From Chloroflexaceae bacterium UBA1466 (GTDB taxonomy: Bacteria > Chloroflexota > Chloroflexia > Chloroflexales > Chloroflexaceae): 12,807 nucleotides of DNA. The notes beneath the pieces are model-generated. The model did no database searches and was not told the origin of the DNA. It was given only the letters and a program-made list of their open reading frames with translations. Positions 1-5,326 of the stretch are shown piece after piece. The stretch lies in contig DCSM01000053.1 of NCBI GenBank assembly GCA_002325605.1, positions 1 to 12,807 on the forward strand. The letters run 5' to 3'. The translations under genes and the position numbers were made by a program. Position 1 is the first letter of the stretch, and every line of letters starts with the position of its first letter.

Positions 1-204
1 TATCCGCTTAATTATGGCTGGCTGGCCGAGGCCGAAGTCATAACTTGGCTTCAGCAGCACAAACCTGCGGCGCTCCACCTCGCCCTTACGGGGCGCAAGG
101 CCTCACCGGCGCTAATTGCAATCGCCGATTTGGTAACTGAAATGCAAAATGTTAAACATCATCTAGCGCAAGGCATATCCGCCCAGCGCGGGATTGAGTT
201 TTAG
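1..204 (+). CDS. cobO: Cob(I)yrinic acid a,c-diamide adenosyltransferase, C-terminal part (5' end outside window)
   Basis: This is the last 67 codons of an ORF open from base 1 and ending in TAG at 202-204. The translated end contains ALHLALTGRKASPALI, then ADLVTEMQNVKHHLAQG and a terminal AQRGIEF. These match the conserved C-terminus of the CobO/BtuR/CobA family (TGR near the start of this block, ADLVTEM, KH, and a closing AQ-GIEF/Y). Members transfer the 5'-deoxyadenosyl group from ATP to the Co(I) corrinoid in the cytoplasm, in adenosylcobalamin synthesis or salvage. The P-loop that would confirm the ATP site lies upstream of the window. The next gene starts 11 bases after the stop, and its Shine-Dalgarno overlaps the stop codon, so the downstream pair may be co-transcribed with cobO. 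Family identity is strong; whether it acts in de novo synthesis or salvage cannot be judged here. Confidence 0.88.
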   Translation, partial: YPLNYGWLAEAEVITWLQQHKPAALHLALTGRKASPALIAIADLVTEMQNVKHHLAQGISAQRGIEF

Positions 205-215
205 GAAGAAAGCAG

Positions 216-1262
216 ATGTATACTTCGTTCACTATTGAGAATTTTCGTTGTTTTCCTAAGTTGAAAATTGAACCTTTAGCCCGAATCAATTTGATTGCGG
301 GACAGAACAATATTGGAAAAACAGCTTTCTTAGAGGCCATCTTTATCTTTCACGCGGCTAATCCAGGAAGTCTTACTTCAATAGAGTATTCTCGCGGATT
401 TCAAAAACTTCGGCGAGACGAATTATTCTGGGATTTATTTCCGCAATTTAATGCCAAACAGACTATTCGTTTTTCTGGCACAGAAAATAATGATGAAGTA
501 AAGAGTCTTGAAATTCGTTTGCAGGAGCAGCCTACGGAAAGCATTTCGTTAGAAAGAGAAACAACAAATTCTCTGCTAAAATCTTCTCCTGATGAGATTA
601 GCTTTACTTATGGTGATACTTTTGGTCAAATGGTGATGAAAGCCTACGCAGAAGATGATGATGATGGCTTTCGTCTTATCTTTGACAAATCAATGCCTAA
701 TCGGAGAGTAGCTTTTCTTCTAGCTCGGAAACGTGTAACAGTTCAAATGCTTGCCACTAGACTGAGTACCCTCAGAGCAGAAAAAAGGCATCGAGAAATC
801 ATTGAGATTTTGCAGATAATCGAGCCACGCCTTATTGATTTGGAAGTTCTTTCCATTGAAGGAAACAATATGGTCTTTGCGGATATTGAAACGATGCCTA
901 AGCTTATTCCTATCTTGTTGTTAGGTGAGGGTACAGTTCGTTTACTTGAAATAGCTCTAGTTGTTACTGGTCTTCAAGGTCATATTTTACTAATTGACGA
1001 AATAGAAAATGGCTTTCATCATAGCATTATGAGTCGAGTGTGGGAAGTCATTGCACAGTTGGCCCGAAAGTATGATGTTCAAGTCTTTGCAACAACTCAT
1101 AGCTGGGAGTCTATTCAAGCAGCGCATAAAGTTTTTTTCAAAAAAGAACCAAATGACTTTCTTTTTCATCGTTTAGAAAAAGTTGATGACGCTATTCAAG
1201 TTGTTACGCTCGATCAGGATGCTTTGCAAACAACGCTTGAAGAAGGTTGGGAAATTCGCTAA
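216..1262 (+). CDS. OLD-like AAA family ATPase (AAA_15/AAA_21 type), paired with a TOPRIM gene
   Basis: A 348-residue protein with the SMC/ABC-like fold seen in OLD-family ATPases. It opens with the usual N-terminal strand (FTIENFRCFPKLKIEPLARINLIAG). The Walker A GQNNIGKTA follows at residues 29-37. A signature-like LLGEGTVRLLEIA lies near 235-247, Walker B ILLIDEIENGFHH at 257-269 (D261, E262), and a switch histidine in TTHS at 293-296. The middle (about 85-230) is the poorly conserved arm region. No nuclease domain is fused to it. The Shine-Dalgarno AGGA (203-206) overlaps the cobO stop and supports the ATG at 216. Its stop TAA abuts the next ATG with no spacer, indicating translational coupling to the TOPRIM gene. 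Such ATPase plus TOPRIM pairs occur in anti-phage systems (Gabija GajA as a fusion; PARIS AriA/AriB as split genes), so a defence role is an inference from architecture. The gene is more AT-rich than its neighbours, consistent with horizontal acquisition. The biochemical substrate is unknown. Confidence 0.82.
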   Translation: MYTSFTIENFRCFPKLKIEPLARINLIAGQNNIGKTAFLEAIFIFHAANPGSLTSIEYSRGFQKLRRDELFWDLFPQFNAKQTIRFSGTENNDEVKSLEIRLQEQPTESISLERETTNSLLKSSPDEISFTYGDTFGQMVMKAYAEDDDDGFRLIFDKSMPNRRVAFLLARKRVTVQMLATRLSTLRAEKRHREIIEILQIIEPRLIDLEVLSIEGNNMVFADIETMPKLIPILLLGEGTVRLLEIALVVTGLQGHILLIDEIENGFHHSIMSRVWEVIAQLARKYDVQVFATTHSWESIQAAHKVFFKKEPNDFLFHRLEKVDDAIQVVTLDQDALQTTLEEGWEIR

Positions 1263-2009
1263 ATGCCAAATCCTAGTAAAGCCCCAAATAAGGCTACTCT
1301 TCAGCCAAAAACCTTGCTTGTCGAGGGTAAAGATGAAGAAAACTTATTGAACGAGTTGTTAAAAGATTTGAAAATTATTGATCTTCAAATTATTCCTGTT
1401 GGAGGATCAGGAAACTTTCCAGAAAAGCTCAAGGGTTTGAAAAGTCGTTCGGAATATCGAAATATAACGTCCATTGGTATCATCCGCGATGCAGACAACA
1501 ATGCAAAAAGCGCATTTGATAGCATTTGTAGTGCTTTAGAAGGTAATGGTTTATCTAAGCCTCCTGCGCCGATGCAATCTTTCGGCGATAAGCCTAAAAT
1601 CACAATTATGATTGTAGAGAATATGATTGAAGATCTTTGTTTGCAATCAGTTAAAGATGACCCAGCAATGGCTTGTGTCGCGCAATTCTTTCAATGTCTT
1701 ACAGAAAACTTAAATAAGCTGCCTAAAAATTTAGCAAAAGCGAGAGTCCATGCTTTCTTAGCTTCACGAGAGTTTTTAGAAATAGCTCATTTTGAATACC
1801 TAAAAATTTGCTTAGAGGATTATATTTTGAATCCACCAACATCGCCTGCCATTGCTGTACCAAAAGTTCATACTTTTTTAGCTTCTCGCTATACACCAAG
1901 TTTAAGATTAGGTGAAGCGGCCCAGAAATGTGGAGAAGAAGGCGAAAGATATTGGTCTTTTGCTCATTCTGCATTTGATGAACTAAAACGATTCCTTCAG
2001 ATGATCTAA
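1263..2009 (+). CDS. DUF3226-like TOPRIM-fold protein, partner of the upstream ATPase
   Basis: A 248-residue protein with TOPRIM hallmarks: LLVEGKDEENLL at residues 18-29 supplies the catalytic-type glutamate (E21), and IGIIRDADNN at 71-80 supplies the DxD pair (D76, D78). VENMIEDL at 118-125 fits the conserved acidic segment that follows in DUF3226/OLD-type TOPRIM proteins. The C-terminus (VHTFLASRYTPSLRLGEAA, then YWSFAHSAF with LKRFL) resembles the DUF3226 tail. TOPRIM domains of this kind are metal-dependent nucleases in OLD and Gabija, and nuclease or toxin effectors in PARIS. Here nuclease activity is only inferred. An oddity is that the ARVHAFLASRE motif (160-170) recurs as PKVHTFLASRY (200-210), suggesting a partial internal duplication. 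The ATG directly follows the ATPase stop (TAAATG). The gene is AT-rich like its partner. ccmC starts 14 bases after its stop with no visible promoter in between. Confidence 0.75.
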   Translation: MPNPSKAPNKATLQPKTLLVEGKDEENLLNELLKDLKIIDLQIIPVGGSGNFPEKLKGLKSRSEYRNITSIGIIRDADNNAKSAFDSICSALEGNGLSKPPAPMQSFGDKPKITIMIVENMIEDLCLQSVKDDPAMACVAQFFQCLTENLNKLPKNLAKARVHAFLASREFLEIAHFEYLKICLEDYILNPPTSPAIAVPKVHTFLASRYTPSLRLGEAAQKCGEEGERYWSFAHSAFDELKRFLQMI

Positions 2010-2023
2010 ACGATTCTAAATCT

Positions 2024-2995
2024 ATGCAAATCACTAAATCTCTCCCTCAAATCGCAAAAATCCTTGTTGGCTTCTGGATCACAGGGGTTATCGCTGCGAT
2101 CTTTCTCATTTTGCCGCCCTACCAAGGTTTGGGCGACGCTGGGCGCATTATGGTCTTGCACGTTCCCACGGCCTGGGTAAGTGTTTTAGCCTTTGCGGTT
2201 TCGGCCTTTTACAGTGGGATCTATCTAAGAAACCATAATTCTAAAGATGATGATCGAGCTTTGGCTGCCGCAGAATGTGGTTTTCTCTTTGCGGTAATTG
2301 CTACAGTTACGGGAGCAATCTTTTCGCAAGTGGTTTGGGGCATCTATTGGAATTGGGATCCGCGCCAAACCTCAATTTTTGTCTTGCTTCTCATCTATGC
2401 TGCGCTCTTTGCTTTGCGCGAATCTTTAGAAAACGTTGATCAGAAACGACGGTTGAGCGCAGTCTTTTCGCTTTTCGCCTTTATCACTGTGCCTTTTCTC
2501 ATCTTTGTTGCGCCAAGAGTCGCAAAAAGCACCTTGCATCCTAATTGCGCTCTTGTTCCAGGGAGTAATTGCGACGGCATAAGCCTCAATGAGGGCAAAA
2601 TCGGGCTGCTCGGCGAGCGCAAAGTGCAACTTTTGGCTTTCAAGCAGCAAGGTGCTATAATCAGCGCGAAAGTGAAGGTAAGTGAGCCAGGGCTGCGGGG
2701 CGAAACAGAACTTGTGCCAACCTTTGATCTCACAACGGGCAAGCCTTTGGCGACACCTTCTTTTCCTGGGCTGCGCTATAGTTTGACGATTCAGCAAGTT
2801 GATCTCGTTCAAAAGAGTATTCATTTGAATATCAAAGCCCCAGGTACAGGTCTTTTGGAAAATCCCCGCACCTTTTTCACGTTTTTAGCAGCTAATCTAG
2901 GCTTTACCGCACTTTTCATTTGGCTCTTTCAACTTAGAGCATTACTCCTTAGCCTTGAATGGGCGATTGGGCAACGAGAAAGCAGAACAATCTAA
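2024..2995 (+). CDS. ccmC: Cytochrome c maturation heme-handling protein CcmC, with a large extracytoplasmic insert
   Basis: A 323-residue membrane protein of the CcmC/HemeHandling family, which attaches heme to CcmE at the outer face of the cytoplasmic membrane. Diagnostic features are HVPTAW (H46), the tryptophan-rich WGIYWNWDPRQT at 105-116, and PRVAKSTLHP with H172. The two histidines are the expected axial heme ligands flanking the WWD motif. Six hydrophobic segments can be seen, near 12-31, 47-68, 87-107, 116-133, 147-164 and 283-308. Usual CcmC proteins are about 220-260 residues. This one is longer because about 105 residues lie between H172 and the last membrane helix. The insert (about 174-280) is polar, looks beta-rich, and has cysteines at 175 and 183. 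No clear Shine-Dalgarno precedes the ATG, but no later in-frame start would keep the HVP motif. The gene is followed after 2 bases by the CcmD-like ORF. Confidence 0.93.
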   Translation: MQITKSLPQIAKILVGFWITGVIAAIFLILPPYQGLGDAGRIMVLHVPTAWVSVLAFAVSAFYSGIYLRNHNSKDDDRALAAAECGFLFAVIATVTGAIFSQVVWGIYWNWDPRQTSIFVLLLIYAALFALRESLENVDQKRRLSAVFSLFAFITVPFLIFVAPRVAKSTLHPNCALVPGSNCDGISLNEGKIGLLGERKVQLLAFKQQGAIISAKVKVSEPGLRGETELVPTFDLTTGKPLATPSFPGLRYSLTIQQVDLVQKSIHLNIKAPGTGLLENPRTFFTFLAANLGFTALFIWLFQLRALLLSLEWAIGQRESRTI

Positions 2996-2997
2996 TT

Positions 2998-3207
2998 ATG
3001 CAGGAAGCAAGTACCGCGATTTATGTGGCTTTGGCCGTAGCATTAGCCGTTTGGTTTGCGCTTTTTCTCTATCTTTGGCGGCTGGATGCCCAAGCGCAGG
3101 ATTTGCGGCGGCGGCTGGAAAACCAATCTAACCATGAACCACTTGCTGCGCCCGTAGCCAAAATACGCATTCAGCAGCAAGAAAGTAAGGAAAATCTTGA
3201 AAAATGA
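2998..3207 (+). CDS. ccmD: CcmD-like small membrane protein
   Basis: A 69-residue protein with one transmembrane helix (about residues 7-26, IYVALAVALAVWFALFLYLW). A charged, coiled-coil-like stretch with heptad leucines follows (RLDAQAQDLRRRLEN), then a polar tail. Size, topology and position directly after ccmC match CcmD, which in System I helps release holo-CcmE from CcmC. Sequence conservation in this family is weak, so the call depends on architecture and context. The ORF is open upstream to an ATG at 2959 inside ccmC. The ATG at 2998 is preferred because it begins immediately before the membrane helix and lies 2 bases after the ccmC stop. The TGA stop overlaps the next ATG (ATGA, 3204-3207), indicating translational coupling to the following membrane protein. 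Confidence 0.78.
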   Translation: MQEASTAIYVALAVALAVWFALFLYLWRLDAQAQDLRRRLENQSNHEPLAAPVAKIRIQQQESKENLEK

Positions 3208-4826
3208 AAGCCTTTATTGCTAAAAATTGGCCTTTAGTCGCTGCAATTTTGCTCTTTTGGCTCATGATCGGCCTACTTCTAAGCCAATCCATAAAGCAGA
3301 ATGAAGGCCATTTCGTTTATCTGCTCGACGATGCCTACATTCACATGGCCATTGCCAAAAACTTTGCCTTGCATGGTGTGTGGGGCATAACCAGATACGA
3401 ATTCAGTTCAACATCTTCCTCACCCTTGTGGACGCTCCTTTTAACAGGTCTCTATCTGGTTTTCGGTGTAAACGAAATCACATCTTTCATTCTGAACCTT
3501 CTTTTTACCACCTTGATCCTTGTTGTAACCCATATTCTGCTTCGCAAACGGCAATTGCAGCCAGACTTTATTTTCCTCACGCTGCTCGGCATGATTTTCC
3601 TTATTCCTTTACCTTCAATGGTCTTTACGGGTTTGGAGCATTCCCTTCACATTCTTATAACAATGCTTTTTGCCACAAGCGCAGCACAAGTTATCGTAAC
3701 AAAGAAAAGTACGCTGAAAGATAAGTCAGCTCTTTGGCTCTTCTTTCTTGCGCCCTTGGTTCCGTTTGTCCGCTATGAAGGAATAGCCCTCCTTTTATTG
3801 ACAGCAATTCTTTTAATTTTGTACCGCCATATCCGCCATGCCCTTTTTCTGTTGCTGCTTGGCCTCGCTCCGATCACGCTCTTTGGGCTTATTTCGGTAG
3901 CCCAGGGTTGGTTTTGGTTGCCCAATTCGGTGCTTTTGAAGGGGGGAGCCCACGATCTTTCTTCGCTCAAGGGGCTTGTTGACTTTCTGGGCTATCGAGG
4001 TTATTATCAAATTGTCAAGATCCCCAGTATTCTTCTTCTCTTTATTGTAAATTTAATGCTCTATTTTGCTGGGCGCAAACAGCAGAAACCCTGGACATCC
4101 GCCCAAATTTTACTGCTTAGTTCATTACTTATAACCTTTTTGCACCTCCATTTTGCGGCTGGTGATGCCCAATTCAATCGTTATATTGGTTATCTTATGG
4201 GGCTAGGGCTTTTAGCTTTTGCTTTAGCGTTAGCCGAACATTTACCAAAAGACCAAACAATCTTCGCAAACCTAAGAGATTTGGTCGTGAAACACACGCT
4301 TTTAGCGATTTTCCCGCTTTTCTTTTTGCCCTTTGTGTGTATTCTGAATACACAGCGAATGCTTGATATTCCACGTGGCACTACCAACATCTATGAGCAA
4401 CATTATCAAGAAGCCTTATTTCTCAAAACATTTTATCCAGGAGTAATTGTGGCCGCGAATGATATTGGAGCTATAAATTTCCTGACAGATATTCGTTGCA
4501 TAGATTTAGTAGGTTTAGGTACTTTAGAAACAGCTAAAAAGATCTTAAAGAATGAATATCAAGGAAAAGCTATTTTAGCTGCTGCAAAAGACGCTAAAAT
4601 TGCCATTATTTATGATTCTTGGCTTGAACATTTTGGGAAAGATTATCAGGCGGTCTGGCACAAAGCTGGCTCATGGACCATTCCTAAGAATGTTGTTGCG
4701 GGAGGCAATCAAGTTTCTTTTTACGCTATTGACCCTGCGGCAGAAGCGACTTTAATTCAGAATCTCAAGGCTTTTGCCAAAAAACTTCCTGCCGAAGTTA
4801 CGCAAACTGGTAAATATGTAGAATAA
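3204..4826 (+). CDS. GT-C-type polytopic membrane protein, probable glycosyltransferase
   Basis: A 540-residue protein with many hydrophobic segments, the first near residues 11-28 and then repeatedly from about 76 to 390. A soluble C-terminal portion of about 150 residues follows. Just after the first helix comes LLDDAYIHMAIAKNFA (40-55), then EFSSTSSSPLWTLLL (66-80). An acidic DD pair in the first extracytoplasmic loop and a following S/T-SPLWTLLL helix are typical of GT-C fold glycosyltransferases that use polyprenyl-phosphate sugars. The C-terminal part has VAANDIGAINFLTDIRCIDLVGLG, a motif often seen in the soluble tail of bacterial GT-C-like proteins. The gene overlaps ccmD by ATGA and precedes ccmE, so it is embedded in the cytochrome maturation operon. 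The donor and acceptor are unknown. It might glycosylate an exported protein or lipid, or be a non-catalytic relative. Confidence 0.7.
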   Translation: MKAFIAKNWPLVAAILLFWLMIGLLLSQSIKQNEGHFVYLLDDAYIHMAIAKNFALHGVWGITRYEFSSTSSSPLWTLLLTGLYLVFGVNEITSFILNLLFTTLILVVTHILLRKRQLQPDFIFLTLLGMIFLIPLPSMVFTGLEHSLHILITMLFATSAAQVIVTKKSTLKDKSALWLFFLAPLVPFVRYEGIALLLLTAILLILYRHIRHALFLLLLGLAPITLFGLISVAQGWFWLPNSVLLKGGAHDLSSLKGLVDFLGYRGYYQIVKIPSILLLFIVNLMLYFAGRKQQKPWTSAQILLLSSLLITFLHLHFAAGDAQFNRYIGYLMGLGLLAFALALAEHLPKDQTIFANLRDLVVKHTLLAIFPLFFLPFVCILNTQRMLDIPRGTTNIYEQHYQEALFLKTFYPGVIVAANDIGAINFLTDIRCIDLVGLGTLETAKKILKNEYQGKAILAAAKDAKIAIIYDSWLEHFGKDYQAVWHKAGSWTIPKNVVAGGNQVSFYAIDPAAEATLIQNLKAFAKKLPAEVTQTGKYVE

Positions 4827-4839
4827 TAACGCTTTTCAT

Positions 4840-4844
4840 GGAGG
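4840..4844 (+). promoter_or_regulatory. Strong Shine-Dalgarno for ccmE
   Basis: GGAGG lies 7 bases upstream of the ATG at 4852 and fixes the ccmE start. It is one of the best ribosome binding sites in the ccm cluster. Confidence 0.8.
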
Positions 4845-4851
4845 TTAAACG

Positions 4852-5271
4852 ATGACAGCAGTAAGCACCAACTTGCCCCACCAACGGCGGTTTGAAATTA
4901 AGCCCCTTCAACTTGTTGGGCTGGGCATCATTTTGATCACTATCGTTTATGGGGTTTTTGGCTTTAAGGACGCTTTCCGTTCCTATACAACCAGCATTAG
5001 CGAAGCGCAAAAGAGTGGGCGGAGTGTGCAACTTGCAGGTTTTCTGGGCACAAAAGGCGAATATGACGCGCAAGGCCGCTGGACCTTTATGCTCCAGGAT
5101 GAAAACAGTGCCCAAGTAAAAGTGATTTATACTAAAGCCCGCCCTTCCAATTTTGAGCAAGCAGTGAGTGTTGTGGCCATTGGCCATTATAATGTTGCTC
5201 AAAATGTTTTTCTAGCTGATGATTTGCTCATAAAGTGTCCTTCAAAATATCAAGAGCAACTTCAGAAATAA
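4852..5271 (+). CDS. ccmE: Heme chaperone CcmE, CxxxY variant
   Basis: A 139-residue protein with a short cytoplasmic N-terminus, one membrane anchor (about residues 20-36, QLVGLGIILITIVYGVF), and an OB-fold beta-barrel domain outside the membrane (about 50-125). Family landmarks include VQLAGFLGTKG at 59-69, FMLQDENSAQVKVIY at 79-93 and VVAIGHYN at 107-114. CcmE receives heme from CcmC and carries it to CcmF. In classical CcmE the heme is covalently bound to the histidine of an HxxxY motif. Here the equivalent position reads KCPSKY, so it is CxxxY with C129 and Y133. This substitution is established for archaea and a few bacteria such as Desulfovibrio, where the cysteine binds heme. The protein ends six residues after the tyrosine, so it has almost no C-terminal tail. 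No ccmH is visible nearby, in agreement with the variant system. Confidence 0.93.
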   Translation: MTAVSTNLPHQRRFEIKPLQLVGLGIILITIVYGVFGFKDAFRSYTTSISEAQKSGRSVQLAGFLGTKGEYDAQGRWTFMLQDENSAQVKVIYTKARPSNFEQAVSVVAIGHYNVAQNVFLADDLLIKCPSKYQEQLQK

Positions 5272-5326
5272 GCCTAAATTACGCAAATCTTAATCTAACA
5301 GCATTTACAAAAAATTGTGAGGTTTT

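Noticed and set aside
2426..2824. 132-codon minus-strand ORF opposite the ccmC insert, and other long antisense frames over ccmF, the response regulator and nusA genes
   Set aside because: They are shadows of well-supported + strand genes, without family resemblance or ribosome binding sites.
2959..2997. Upstream ATG (2959) as the start of the CcmD-like protein
   Set aside because: It lies inside the ccmC coding sequence and adds 13 residues without hydrophobic or family character. The ATG at 2998 starts just before the membrane helix.
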